DNA of 64,000 nt from DASSUW01 sp963806395 (GCA_963806395.1 CAWDYI010000008.1:1-64000), one strand, 5' to 3'; shown: positions 19,506 through 28,432, counted from the stretch's first letter. Notes: generated by a model from the letters alone, not told the origin. Made by a program: numbers and translations.

Positions 19506-19970
19506 ATGGATGGATTCCCGGAGTTGACGATTGGCGAGGTGGCGCGACGCGCCGGAGTGGCGACGTCCTCGATCCGCTACTACGAGCGGATCGGCCTGCT
19601 TCCCAAGCCCGATCGCTCGGGGGGCCAGCGGCGCTACGACGCGGATGTGCTGGGCAAGCTGGGGTTCATCGGCGTCGCCCAGAGCGCCGGCTTCAAGCTG
19701 CGCGAGATCAAGGAGCTGATAGACGGGGCCAACGGCCTCGGCGAGCCGATGCGCCTACTCTCGAGCCGGAAGCTCGGCGAGGTCGAGGCTCTCCTTGAGC
19801 GCACCAAGGCGATGAAGGGGTGGCTCGAGGTAGCGCAGGAGTGTGGCTGCGTGACCCCTGCGGAGTGCGCCCTTTTCCCGGCACCTGGCGAGGAGCAACG
19901 GGGCGCCGACCTCGTGCTGCGAGTCGTCCGGGTGGGCGGCAAGGACTGTCGCCGGCCGCCCGCGGCCTGA
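19506..19970 (+). CDS. MerR-family transcriptional regulator
   Basis: 154-aa regulator. The N-terminal winged helix reads LTIGEVARRAGVATSSIRYY followed by ERIGLLPKP, the signature of the family, with a dimerisation helix around residues 75-110. Near the C-terminus is a Cys cluster C-x-C-x5-C (ECGCVTPAEC) resembling the SoxR/metal-sensing region but lacking SoxR's first Cys, so metal, thiol or electrophile sensing is possible. Start ATG 19506 chosen because it begins the conserved fold; the longer ORF would run through the operator. Likely controls the divergent NTF2-cupin pair and itself. Confidence 0.88.
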   Translation: MDGFPELTIGEVARRAGVATSSIRYYERIGLLPKPDRSGGQRRYDADVLGKLGFIGVAQSAGFKLREIKELIDGANGLGEPMRLLSSRKLGEVEALLERTKAMKGWLEVAQECGCVTPAECALFPAPGEEQRGADLVLRVVRVGGKDCRRPPAA

Positions 19971-20079
19971 ATCCTGCCCCCTGTCGCTTGCAGCCGCTCA
20001 TGCTCGGGACGAGTTCCGACTGTCTTGAATGGCGAGCTGCTGGCTCAACATCGGCGACCCGTCGACGCGAGACGACCGT

Positions 20080-20442
20080 TCAGCCCTTGGCGTATTCCTC
20101 CGCCGCTCGCTGCTCGAACTCGAACCCGACGAACCGCTCGTCGCCGACGACCCACGCGTCGTGGCCGGGCTCGATGACATACGCCTCGCCCGGGCCGATC
20201 TCGACCTCGGTTCCGTCCTCGTGCTGGACGCCTATCCGGCCGGAGTGGGCAACGCCGACGTGGCGAGCCTGGCAGCTCTCGGTTCCGGCGACGGGCTTGA
20301 CGCATTCCGACCACCGCCACCCCGGCTCAAACGCGAACCGCCCGACCGTCGTCGCGCCGATGCGCACCACATCCACTTGCGTCTTGTCCGGCGTCCGCGT
20401 CTCGTCAGGCGAATCGAAGTCGCGTGTTTCCACACCGGCCAC
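20080..20442 (-). CDS. Cupin domain-containing protein
   Basis: 120-aa small cupin: FEPGWRWSECVKPVAGTESC, HVGVAHSGRIGVQHEDGTE and GPGEAYVIEPGHDAWVVGDE follow the two cupin motifs, with a His in the second. Start GTG 20442 has AGGAG 7 nt upstream. An IS21-type element is inserted 28 bp upstream of this start, so its native promoter is displaced and the gene may be silent or driven from the element. No other gene is co-directional with it. Confidence 0.78.
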   Translation of the reverse strand: MAGVETRDFDSPDETRTPDKTQVDVVRIGATTVGRFAFEPGWRWSECVKPVAGTESCQARHVGVAHSGRIGVQHEDGTEVEIGPGEAYVIEPGHDAWVVGDERFVGFEFEQRAAEEYAKG

Positions 20443-20551
20443 GGCAGTCTCCTCTCGTCAATTGACCGGTGTCAAGGCCGGGCGAAAAGTGGACCGGTAG
20501 CGCCGGTTGAAAAGTGGACCACCCTGGGCGGGTGCGCCGCGGGCTGGGGGG

Positions 20552-21313
20552 TCAGTTTTCGGCCGGCGGTCGGGCGAGGTCGCGGTCTTTGAGGCGGTAG
20601 CTGTCGCCTTTGAGGGCGAGGATCTCGGCGTGGTGGACGAGGCGGTCGATCATGGCGGCGGCTGTGACTTCGTCGCCGAAGATCTCGCCCCAGGCACTGA
20701 ACGGCTTGTTGCTGGTGACGATCAGGCTGGCGCGTTCGTAGCGGCGCGAGACGAGCATGAACATCAGGTTCGCGGCGTGTGGATCGAACGGGATGTAGCC
20801 GACCTCGTCGACGATCAACAGCGGGACGCGTTGCAGCCGGTCGAGCTCTTCGTCGAGGCGGCCCTGGCGTTGGGCGTCGGCGAGCATGGCGACCCATTCG
20901 GTCGCGGTGCGAAATGCGACGCGATGACCGGCCAGGCAGGCGCGGATCCCGAGCGCGATCGAGAGGTGTGTCTTGCCGGTGCCCGGGGGCCCGAGCAGGA
21001 CGACGTTCTCGCGGCCGGCGAGGAAGTCGAGCTGTCCGAGGTGCAGCACCTGGTTGCGGGGGATCGAGGCCTGGAAGGCGAAGTCGAATTCCTCCAGCGT
21101 CTTGCGCGCCGAGAACCGCGCGGCCTTGATCCGGGCCTGGCCGCCGTGGCTGTCGCGACTGTCGGTCTCGGTCTTGAGCAGGACCGCGGCGAACTGCTCG
21201 TAGCTCCACTCCTCGGCGCGGGCGCGATCGGCCAGCTTTGGCAACGCGGCCGCCGCGGCCGGCGCCTTGAGCTGGCGGAACAGGTGCGTCAGCTCGGTGC
21301 TCGGCCGGCTCAT
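20552..21313 (-). CDS. istB: IS21-like helper ATPase IstB
   Basis: 253-aa AAA+ helper of the transposase. Seen: Walker A GPPGTGKTH, Walker B LLIVDEVGYIPF, sensor region VTSNKPFSAWGEIFGDE and the final VHHAEILALKGDSYRLK, all typical of IstB. It lies downstream of istA and overlaps it (ATG 21313 inside the istA stop region), giving translational coupling. It delivers ATP-dependent target selection for IstA. Confidence 0.95.
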   Translation of the reverse strand: MSRPSTELTHLFRQLKAPAAAAALPKLADRARAEEWSYEQFAAVLLKTETDSRDSHGGQARIKAARFSARKTLEEFDFAFQASIPRNQVLHLGQLDFLAGRENVVLLGPPGTGKTHLSIALGIRACLAGHRVAFRTATEWVAMLADAQRQGRLDEELDRLQRVPLLIVDEVGYIPFDPHAANLMFMLVSRRYERASLIVTSNKPFSAWGEIFGDEVTAAAMIDRLVHHAEILALKGDSYRLKDRDLARPPAEN

Positions 21314-22506
21314 GCGATCAAGGCGTCGTAGACGGCAAGCGACCTGGTCTCGACCACCGGCTCGCGATCGCGATCGGCTCCGTCACGGCGGCGCTTGAGG
21401 GTGCGGGCATGCTCGAGCGCGGTGATCGTGCGATGCCGGGCGAACGACCTGGTGTGCCGGCACGCGAGCTCGCCGGTGTCCAGCGCGACGCCCGAGATCT
21501 GCTCGTCGGAGATCCGGATCTCGACGCGCCGACCGACCAAGTCGGGATCGAGCGAGTAGTCGCAGGTGTCAAACCGAACGTAGGGGTCCGGCGCGACCCG
21601 CTGCACCCAACGCCGATCGGTGTCCGGCGCGCGTTCTGGCAGCGATGCCATGACCTCGAGCTCCTCGCGCAGCCGGTCCGCGGGTCGGGCACGGATCGTG
21701 CGGTGCTGGCGACCGTTGGCGCGCTTGCTGAACCAGCTGTCGAGCTGGCCCTGGAAGTCGAGCTCGTTCGCGAACACCCGGCCCGGCTCGAAGTTGGTCT
21801 CCATGAACCCCTGCAGTCGCTCGACCGCGCCCTTGGCTTGCGGGTCCCGTGGCCGGCAGAAATGCCAGTCGACCTTCAGCTCGCCGCAGAGCGCCGCGAA
21901 CTCCTGCGACGGTCGTCCGTCGTGGGCGTGGATGCCCGCCTGGCGATCCCAGACCAGCGTCTGCGGCAGCCCGCCGAGCCGCCAAAGGCAACGACGGATC
22001 CCGGCCAAAAGGTCCGGCTTCTCCTTGCTGAACACGAGCGCCCCGGTGCCGGCGCGCGAGTAGCCCAGGCAGGCAACGACGACCCAGCCCTTGCGCGTCT
22101 GGCCGTGACCGACCGGGATCTCGCGCTTGGGTTCCCAGACGTCGAACTGGCAGATCTCGCCCGGCGCGTAGATCGTGCGCTGCGTCGTCCTGGCCCTCTG
22201 AAACAACGGCCGCACCTCACGCAGGTAATCGTCCAGGATCGTCTTGCCGCCATCCCAGCCAAGCGGCTCGAGCAGCTCGCCGACCCGAACGCCGGGCAGG
22301 TCCGGATCGCCGTCGAGCAGCCGCCCGATCTCCGCCTTGAACGGATCGAGCTTCGATCCGCGCGGGACCCGCGAGTAACTCGGCGGCGCATCACTACCGA
22401 CCGCCCGGCGGATCGTCTCCCGATGCAGCCCCGTCCGCCGACTGATCTCGCGGATCGACAACCCGCGCACGAAGTGCAGCCGCCGGATCTCCGCCCACTG
22501 CTCCAC
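21310..22506 (-). CDS. istA: IS21-family transposase IstA
   Basis: DDE transposase of 398 aa from GTG 22506 (GAGGTG 7 nt upstream); a longer ORF to 22599 would run into the terminal repeats. Seen: N-terminal HTH LSIREISRRTGLHRETIRRA, first catalytic Asp in CQFDVWEPKR, second in LVWDRQAGIH, and the Glu in DPQAKGAVERLQGFMETNF. The C-terminal beta-barrel (YSLDPDLVGRRVEIRIS) is typical. All catalytic residues are present, so it is probably active. Confidence 0.94.
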   Translation of the reverse strand: MEQWAEIRRLHFVRGLSIREISRRTGLHRETIRRAVGSDAPPSYSRVPRGSKLDPFKAEIGRLLDGDPDLPGVRVGELLEPLGWDGGKTILDDYLREVRPLFQRARTTQRTIYAPGEICQFDVWEPKREIPVGHGQTRKGWVVVACLGYSRAGTGALVFSKEKPDLLAGIRRCLWRLGGLPQTLVWDRQAGIHAHDGRPSQEFAALCGELKVDWHFCRPRDPQAKGAVERLQGFMETNFEPGRVFANELDFQGQLDSWFSKRANGRQHRTIRARPADRLREELEVMASLPERAPDTDRRWVQRVAPDPYVRFDTCDYSLDPDLVGRRVEIRISDEQISGVALDTGELACRHTRSFARHRTITALEHARTLKRRRDGADRDREPVVETRSLAVYDALIA

Positions 22507-22641
22507 CCCGACCACCTCGGTCCTCCCAGACTCGCTCTGCGCAAACGAGCCCAGGCTCCGCAGACCACCGGACAAGCCCTCACGTGGTCCAGATTTCAAC
22601 CGGCGCAGGTGGTCCAGTTTTCACCCGGCGCCGACAACCGG

Positions 22642-23041
22642 GACATCCTCGCGCTCGCGGGGGTCGCATTGCAAGCGAGGTGGCCGGTGCGGTACAGCGC
22701 CGCTTGAATTGGGCGCGGCGGTCGGCTGTCAGCAGCGTCCGCTGGCAGTGCGCAGCCGTTCGGATCGCGCGACCAAGCCAGCGCGTCAAATCCTTGTTCG
22801 CGGTCTTCAGGGCCGCAAACGCGCCTGGACGGGGCGAATCCTGGAGTGCTTGGAGACAGAAACATGCGCGAGTTCTGCGCCGGCGCGGACGACTGCTTAT
22901 CGTCCGCAGCGATCGTCTGGGGCGGCGTCGCTCGCGCTGCTCCCTTTCATGGGGAGGCGACACTCTCGCTGCGCTGAGCACGAGCGTCGTTAGACCCGAA
23001 CCTCCGGCCGTCACGAGCTTCGGCGCCGGGCGCGCGGCGTC
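22642..23041. other. Gene-free stretch right of the IS element
   Basis: 400 bp between the IS target site and the next cupin gene. I see no ORF with family features, no tRNA and no clear promoter motif. The left part would originally have been the upstream region of the cupin gene at 20.08 kb before the insertion. Confidence 0.5.
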
Positions 23042-23536
23042 CTAGCCGTCGAAGGCGACGGCCTCGACGCCGTACTTCGGCGCGGCCGCCATCGTGCGGG
23101 CGATCTCGTCCTCGTCGACCGGGGGCGCCGGCCCGTCATCGGTCGCGGGCCGTCCCGACTCCCGGAAGAAGCCCTCCATGCCGCCGGGCGTGAAGCCGGC
23201 GAGGATGCGGCTGGGGGTGTCCGCGGTGTTGCGGAAGTTGTGGATCGTGCCGCGGGGCGCGTAGGCGAATCCGCCCGGCCCGACGGCGTGCACCTCGTCA
23301 CCGATCCGGATCTCGAATGTCCCGTCGAGCACGTACCAGAACTCGTCCTCGCGAGTGTGGACATGCGGCGGCGGCCCGCCGCCGGGCGTGGTCAGGATCT
23401 CGAGGAGCACGAGGCTTCCGCCGGTGCTCTCGCCGGTCGCCTTGAGCGTCATCGTGTCGGCGACGATCCAGATCCGCTCGCCCTCGCCTGCGGCCACGGC
23501 GTGGCCCTTGCCGGTAGCTGTGTGAGTTGTGTTCAT
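23042..23536 (-). CDS. Cupin domain-containing protein (quercetin-dioxygenase-like)
   Basis: 164-aa cupin with a full metal motif: PPPHVHTREDEFWYVLDG gives the H-x-H...E set and APRGTIHNFRN the last His, so a metal centre is likely. It resembles the small quercetin-2,3-dioxygenase-like proteins. Start ATG 23536. Divergent from a LysR gene across only 70 bp that are unusually AT-rich (two near-repeats of ACTTCAT), a common layout for a LysR-controlled target; the regulator probably governs this gene. Confidence 0.85.
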   Translation of the reverse strand: MNTTHTATGKGHAVAAGEGERIWIVADTMTLKATGESTGGSLVLLEILTTPGGGPPPHVHTREDEFWYVLDGTFEIRIGDEVHAVGPGGFAYAPRGTIHNFRNTADTPSRILAGFTPGGMEGFFRESGRPATDDGPAPPVDEDEIARTMAAAPKYGVEAVAFDG

Positions 23537-23606
23537 GGAGTCGATCGTGCCGGACCTGGACCTTCAACGCCACTTCATTAGCTTCTATAAGTAGTAGCGT
23601 TACTTC

Positions 23607-24533
23607 ATGTCCTTCGGGGATGTCCAAAAGTTGCGGGCGTTCGCGCTGGTGCTGGACCTCGGGTCGATCTCGGCCGCGGCGAGCGTGCTGGGCTACACGC
23701 AGTCCGCGGTGTCGCAGCAGCTGGCGGCGCTCGAGCGGGAGGTGGGGATGGCGCTGGTCGACCGGTCGCAGCGCCCGCTGCGCGCCACCCGCGGCGGGGC
23801 GCTCCTGCACCCGCACGTCGAGCGGGTGCTCGCCGCGCTGGGCGGTGCCGATGCCGCCGTGGAGGACCTCCGTGGCGGCACGGCGCGCCTGCGGCTGGCG
23901 GCCTTCCCCAGCGCCCTGTCGTCGTTTGTGCCGGCGGCGGTGCGCGACCTCCGCCGCGCGCACTCGCAGCTCGTCGTCCAGGTGCTCCAGCTCGAGACGC
24001 AGGAGGCGGTCGAGCGCCTCCGCAGCGGCGGCGCCGACCTGGCGGTCGTGCACCACGTGCCCGGGGTGGCGGTGCCCGAGACCGCGGGCCTAAAGCGCCG
24101 CCGCCTGCTCGTCGACCACCTCTACGTCGTGCTGCCCGAGGGCCACCGGCTCGCGCGGCGCGACGCGGTGAGCATCGCCGATCTGGAGGCGGAGCCGCTG
24201 ATCCTGCCGCGCCGCGACACACCCGCCGGGCGCTTCCGCTCGCTGGTGGAGCACCTCTGCGCGCAGGCTGGCTTCGCGCCCCGGGTGGCCTACGAGCTCG
24301 ACGACCTGCCCGCCGCGCAGGCGTTCGTCGCCACGGGCATCGCCGTCGTCCCCATGCACGGCCTGATCCTCGCCACCCTGCCGCCCGGCGCGACGGCCCG
24401 TCCACTCGCCGAGCGACCCGCCGGCAGCCGCACGATCGAGGCGCTCGCCCCCGCCGCGGCCCGCACCGCAATGGTCGACGAGCTCCTCGACCGCCTTGCG
24501 CACGCCGCGCGTGCATACGCGCTGAAACCGTGA
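23607..24533 (+). CDS. LysR-family transcriptional regulator
   Basis: 308-aa regulator. The N-terminal winged helix reads QKLRAFALVLDLGSISAAAS followed by YTQSAVSQQLAALEREVG, then the LysR substrate-binding domain (LRLAAFPSALSSFVPAAV ... ATGIAVVPMHGLILA). Start ATG 23607. Divergently transcribed from the quercetinase-like cupin. The effector is not predictable. Members of this actinobacterial LysR group commonly control one adjacent enzyme gene (general knowledge). Confidence 0.9.
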   Translation: MSFGDVQKLRAFALVLDLGSISAAASVLGYTQSAVSQQLAALEREVGMALVDRSQRPLRATRGGALLHPHVERVLAALGGADAAVEDLRGGTARLRLAAFPSALSSFVPAAVRDLRRAHSQLVVQVLQLETQEAVERLRSGGADLAVVHHVPGVAVPETAGLKRRRLLVDHLYVVLPEGHRLARRDAVSIADLEAEPLILPRRDTPAGRFRSLVEHLCAQAGFAPRVAYELDDLPAAQAFVATGIAVVPMHGLILATLPPGATARPLAERPAGSRTIEALAPAAARTAMVDELLDRLAHAARAYALKP

Positions 24534-25089
24534 GCGGGTCGCTGCCGTGCCCTGGAAAGACGTTGAAGGACTGACCGGCCGGCGCAGGGCGAAAGTGTGG
24601 CCTTCCCACGAAAGGAGGCGTCTTCGCTGGGGCGTGGCTGACTGGCGCAAGGGACGAGATGCGGGCGCTTGTCTGCGACCGCAACACGTGCCCGCTCCGG
24701 CGTGGATGCGGGCGTCGCGCGCCGCAAGCGCTTCATGGGATCGAACGGCGCGCCATGTCCTTCTTGCCGTCGGCGGCCGCTCTACGGCGGTGAGCTTGGT
24801 GTCGGCGTCGTCAAGGACGACGTGGATCTCAAGCGCCCGTCGAGCGCGTCGCGCTCGAGGGTCGAGAGGCCCACGTTGATCTCCTGTCTCGATGTGCGCC
24901 CGGCGATTCCGACGACGACGGAAATCCTGGTCGCTTCGTCTCTACAAGGCCCCTGCCGCTGATCAGCACTGGGCGGCCGGTCTCTAACTCGAAGTACACC
25001 GGGGCCCAGGTATCCAATCGAGTACCCGTTGATCGCCTCGCCGACGAGGTCCGGGAAGCAGTAATCCCGCAACTATGCGGGTTTGCGAG
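24534..25089. other. Gene-free stretch
   Basis: 556 bp after the LysR gene. No ORF here shows family features or plausible codon pattern on both sides; it leads into the tRNA-Phe remnant and looks like eroded island DNA. Confidence 0.5.
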
Positions 25090-25136
25090 TGGCGAGACCC
25101 GGACTCGAACCGGGGACACCACGATTTTCAGTCGTG
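25090..25136 (-). tRNA. tRNA-Phe (GAA) 3'-half remnant, likely attachment-site scar
   Basis: On the minus strand: anticodon stem-loop CACGA-CTGAAAA-TCGTG (anticodon GAA, proper T33), variable region, T-arm CCCGG-TTCGAGT-CCGGG, and acceptor 3' strand TCTCGCC plus A. The expected D-arm and 5' acceptor strand GGCGAGA are missing upstream, so only the block from the anticodon stem to the 3' end is preserved. That is exactly the segment used as attB by many tyrosine integrases. Confidence 0.55.
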
Positions 25137-25394
25137 CGGTCCAAGCTCTCGCACGCTCGCGAATCGCCTGCAAAGAGCCCGATCTCGGTTCCAGACCCGC
25201 TCGCGCGAACCTTCGCAAATTCCATTCTTTTGCCGCCGATTCGGGAGATGAAGGGCGCCTCATCTCCCAATAAGACGCGGCGTCCCGGGCGTGCGAGCCT
25301 GCGTTCACGCCGGCCTCGGCCTCAGCGCCCAAACCCAATCGTGGGTACGCCGCGTTGCGGACCAAGCGGCTTGCGATTGCGGGGTAGCGGCAAG

Positions 25395-25597
25395 GGGATC
25401 TCGGCGCGGATGCGGGTGCCCGCTGGGGGCCCTGTCGAGGACGAGGGTGCCAACCTGAGCGCCCTACGCGGTCTTGATGCCGGTCAGCCCGCTGCCAGGC
25501 CACGCCGTCGCGCCGCCAACGCCGTCGTCCTCGATCGTGAGCACAAGTCGGTCGGTCGAGCCGGTCGCGGTCACGCGCACGTCGAGGCGCGCGCGCA
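25395..25597 (-). pseudogene. Histidine kinase ATPase-domain fragment
   Basis: Minus-strand translation gives LVLTIEDDGVGGA, a G-x-G-L-x-G-I segment, then in another frame GTRIRAEIPLPLPR, which are the G1, G2 and C-terminal strands of a HATPase_c domain of NarL-type sensor kinases. No HisKA part or start is present and the frame breaks, so this is a degraded C-terminal remnant. Confidence 0.6.
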
Positions 25598-25745
25598 ACG
25601 AAAGCCCAGCGATTCGAGCCATTTCGGCGCCCGCGACCCGCGGCCCGTGGCGTCGATCACGAGATCGGTCGAGCCATTCCGGTCCGAGGCCATCGGGAGC
25701 CGGTCGATCGGCGGGATGGCGAACGCGAGCCGGGCCGCGCGATCG
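25598..25745 (-). pseudogene. FAD-dependent monooxygenase internal fragment
   Basis: One minus-strand frame reads DLVIDATGRGSRAPKWLESL, the strongly conserved DG/GD-like segment of aromatic-ring or polyketide flavin monooxygenases, and ends in a stop soon after. It directly abuts the kinase fragment without any intact flanks, so the two are unrelated remnants joined by deletion. Confidence 0.6.
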
Positions 25746-25802
25746 GCTCTGGCATGACCAGCGGTGTCTCAGCCGCCGCGTCCCCGGGGATGATCCCCCG
25801 CG

Positions 25803-27128
25803 ATGGTCAACCGCGCCAAGAGCCTGTGGCTCAACCTGTCGCAGAGCCTCGGGTTCGTCCCCGGGGTGATCGTGCTCGTGTTCGCGCTGCTCGGGATCGC
25901 GCTGGTGGAGATCGACGAGCAGGTCGACCTCGAGGGCGTCCAGTTCGTGTTTAAGGGCGACGGCTCGGCCGCCCGGACCGTTCTGTCGGTGATCGCCGGC
26001 TCGCTGATCACGGTGGCCGGGCTGACGTTCTCGATCACGATGGTGGTGTTGCAGCTTGCGTCGAGCCAGTTCAGCCCGCGGATCTTGCGGACGTTCTTCG
26101 GCGACCGCGTGACGCAGGTGACGATCGGCACCTACGTGGGGACGTTCGTCTACTCGATCCTCGTCCTGCGCGCGGTGGGCTCGTACGGCGACGCGGGGTT
26201 CGTGCCGCGGTTGAGTGTCACGCTGGCCTCGCTGCTCGGGATTGCGGCGGTCGTGCTGCTGGTGGTGTTCCTGCAGCACGTGTCGCAGATGATCCAGGTA
26301 TCGCACGTCACGTCGACGATCGCCCACGCCACGCTCGCACGGATGGACATCCTGTACCCGGAGCGCTTCGGGGAACCGATCGAGGATGAGCACGCGGGCG
26401 AACTGCTGGACTCCTGGCGGGCGCAGCCCGCGGGCCAGGTGCTGCCCGAGCGCCCCGGCTACGTGCAGCGGGTCGGCCTCGACGACCTGGTCGACCGGCT
26501 CGGACCCGAGGTCGAGCGGCTGGCCATCCTGGTCTGCCCCGGGGACTTCGTCAGCGTCGAGACGGCGATCATCGAGACCTGGCCGGCGCAGACGGCGGAG
26601 CGGTGCCGGGGCGAGTTGCTCGCCGCGGTCTCGATCGCCAGCGAGCGCGACCTCAGCCAGGACGTGGATTTCGGCGTGCGCCAGCTCACCGACGTGGCGC
26701 TGAAGGCGATCTCGCCCAGCATCAACGACCCGATGACTGCGGTGACGTGCATCGGCTATCTGCGGTCGATCCTGGTCCGGCTGGCCGAGCGCGCCGACCC
26801 GCCGGCCGTGCGGCGCTTCCCCGACCACGACCTGAGCGTGGTCGTTCGCCGGCGCGCGTTCGGCGAGCACCTCGATGCGGTGCTGCAGATCAATCGCTAC
26901 CTCAAGGGCGACGCGTGGGTGGCGGGCGCCGTGCTGGATGCGCTGCACGCCTGTGCACGGGCGGCGCTGGACTGCGGCGCCGCCGGCCGGGCGCGGGCGG
27001 CGCTGGGGGTCGCGGCGACGGTGGCCGAGCAGGCCGGCGCGCAGGCCGGCAACGAGCGCGACCGCGACCGGATCCAGAGGCGCGACGCCCGCACGCAGGC
27101 GCTGCGTGCAACCGCCGGCCGGCCATAG
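25803..27128 (+). CDS. DUF2254 domain-containing membrane protein
   Basis: 441-aa integral membrane protein. The first ~170 residues hold about four TM segments, including the conserved block AGSLITVAGLTFSITMVVLQ followed by LASSQFSPR and VTIGTYVGTFVYSILVLRAV; the cytosolic part contains DVDFGVRQLTDVALKAISPS and NDPMTAVTC, both hallmarks of DUF2254. Function of the family is unknown. Start ATG 25803 has no strong ribosome site. It stands alone between remnants, with no operon partner. Confidence 0.9.
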   Translation: MVNRAKSLWLNLSQSLGFVPGVIVLVFALLGIALVEIDEQVDLEGVQFVFKGDGSAARTVLSVIAGSLITVAGLTFSITMVVLQLASSQFSPRILRTFFGDRVTQVTIGTYVGTFVYSILVLRAVGSYGDAGFVPRLSVTLASLLGIAAVVLLVVFLQHVSQMIQVSHVTSTIAHATLARMDILYPERFGEPIEDEHAGELLDSWRAQPAGQVLPERPGYVQRVGLDDLVDRLGPEVERLAILVCPGDFVSVETAIIETWPAQTAERCRGELLAAVSIASERDLSQDVDFGVRQLTDVALKAISPSINDPMTAVTCIGYLRSILVRLAERADPPAVRRFPDHDLSVVVRRRAFGEHLDAVLQINRYLKGDAWVAGAVLDALHACARAALDCGAAGRARAALGVAATVAEQAGAQAGNERDRDRIQRRDARTQALRATAGRP

Positions 27129-27348
27129 CCGGGCATGCGGACGGTTCGGGCAGGCGCGTGCGGGTCGGGGCGGCGAGCCGGTTGCCGGGCCAGCTCGAGC
27201 GTTCGCCCACGAGGGCGATCACGGCCGCTGCAAGGACCGTGCGGACGAGGAGGGGTCGAGCAGCAGTCCGGTCGCGCGCACGTGGTCGTCGCTGAGGCCG
27301 GCCTTAACCTGGCGGCTGAAGTCGTCGACTACCGCCTCGGGCTCCCCG

Positions 27349-27678
27349 GTCCTCGAGCCGGGCGGACAGGCGATCGGCGTGACCGGCCCACCGGACCCCG
27401 GATTCGCGAAGCAACTCGGGGCGCCGAAGTTCATCGGCGTCGTGATGGGGCTGCTGAGCCGCAAGGTCCGCAAGCAGGCGCGGAAGCTCGGCGTGAGCTA
27501 CTCGTTCCTCTTCATGCAGGCCAACGGCGCCCAGCTGCGCGAGCTGGCCTCCCTCTACGACGCCGGCCACCTCCGCCCGCTGATCGACAAGACGTTCCCG
27601 TTCGACCAGACCCTCGAGGCGCTGGCCTACGTCGAGCAAGGCCGCGCCAACGGCAAGGTCGTCATCACGCTCGACTGA
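27349..27678 (+). pseudogene. C-terminal fragment of an NADP-dependent zinc-type dehydrogenase
   Basis: 109 codons from VLEPGGQAIGVTGPPDP to ALAYVEQGRANGKVVITLD match the C-terminal third of MDR-family quinone reductase/alcohol dehydrogenase proteins, including GVSYSFLFMQANGAQL. The GroES-like domain and the nucleotide-binding GxGxxG motif are missing upstream in all frames, where the DUF2254 gene ends only 220 bp away. A truncated gene left by rearrangement. Confidence 0.7.
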
Positions 27679-28432
27679 CAGCCGTGAACGCCGCCTGTCA
27701 CGTCGGGACGGAGCTGTAGATCGTGCAGCTCGAGCGTCGGCGGCCGCTCCCATCCGCCGAAACCGAGACCGCCTGGCCGCCACCTCAGTACGCCAGCGCT
27801 GACGGTCCGGCTTCGCGGTGTGCTCCGACGATCCAAGCGGCCCGATGTGGCTCTACCGCTAAGGAGGACGGCCCGCGCGACATGGTCTCGCTATCGGTCC
27901 TCGGCAACGAGCGGGAGCGCACATCCGGCACGTCCGAGAATGCTCTTTCCCGGACGTACCCCGCATCGAGACCGCGCGTGGGATCGAGCCCCGGCCGGCT
28001 CGCCACGACGGATTCTCGGGGACGTGCTCCGCGCCGTAAGCGAGAGCGACGCCGGGCGCGGCCGGGCAGTCGCGTCGACGCCGCATCCGTTGGGGACGCG
28101 GTCGCGACATCGCGACGCCGGTACGTATCAGACAGACGACGCCTGCATCGGTGACGGAGCGAGCACCCGTGGTGCGCTGGGCGCCGCGCTCGCGTTGGAC
28201 GACGAGCAGGCGCGTCGGGTGAGACTCCTGCTTCTCGGCAAAGGAGCTGTCTTGGCGCACCGGTTCGATCAGCCTCTCGCTGCTGGGATGGACGAACAGG
28301 AGCAGCGGACGGCCAGCGTGTCTACGGCTCCCCCGAGCTGCTCGTCGAGCGCAGCTCCCGGTGCGCGCGGCGGTCAATCACGCCGGACCTGTCCGCAGTC
28401 CCTTGGGATTGGCCTTATGACGCGGCCGACGG
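27679..28432. other. Gene-free stretch
   Basis: About 750 bp with no ORF that shows recognisable features on either strand and no structured RNA that I can identify. It separates the island remnants from the arsenic cluster. Confidence 0.5.

Larger units (their letters stand above)
20470..22636 (-). mobile_element. IS21-family insertion sequence, complete
   Basis: 2167-bp element with istA and istB overlapping by 4 nt. Both ends start TGTC...GACA and carry the multiple terminal repeats of IS21: core GAAAAGTGGACC twice on the left (20470-20524) and GTGAAAACTGGACC / GTTGAAATCTGGACC in inverted order on the right (about 22580-22636). Flanking bases are ACCGG at 20465-20469 and ACCGG at 22637-22641, a perfect 5-bp target duplication. 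Open frames, matching ends and intact duplication point to a recent insertion. Confidence 0.92.
20465..22641. repeat. 5-bp target-site duplication around the IS21 element
   Basis: ACCGG precedes the left end (20465-20469) and follows the right end (22637-22641). Removing the element and one copy rejoins the region upstream of the cupin gene with the sequence at 22.64 kb. Confidence 0.8.

Noticed and set aside
25090..25180. Complete tRNA-Phe
   Set aside because: Only the anticodon arm, T-arm and 3' acceptor strand are present; no D-arm and no complementary 5' strand GGCGAGA.
25083..25757. Plus-strand ORF with GLEPGTPRFSV
   Set aside because: Again a translation across a tRNA remnant followed by antisense of decayed gene pieces.
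27219..27473. Minus-strand ORF with VKAGLSDDHVRATGLLLDP
   Set aside because: Overlaps the dehydrogenase fragment on the other strand; I could not assign it to any family.
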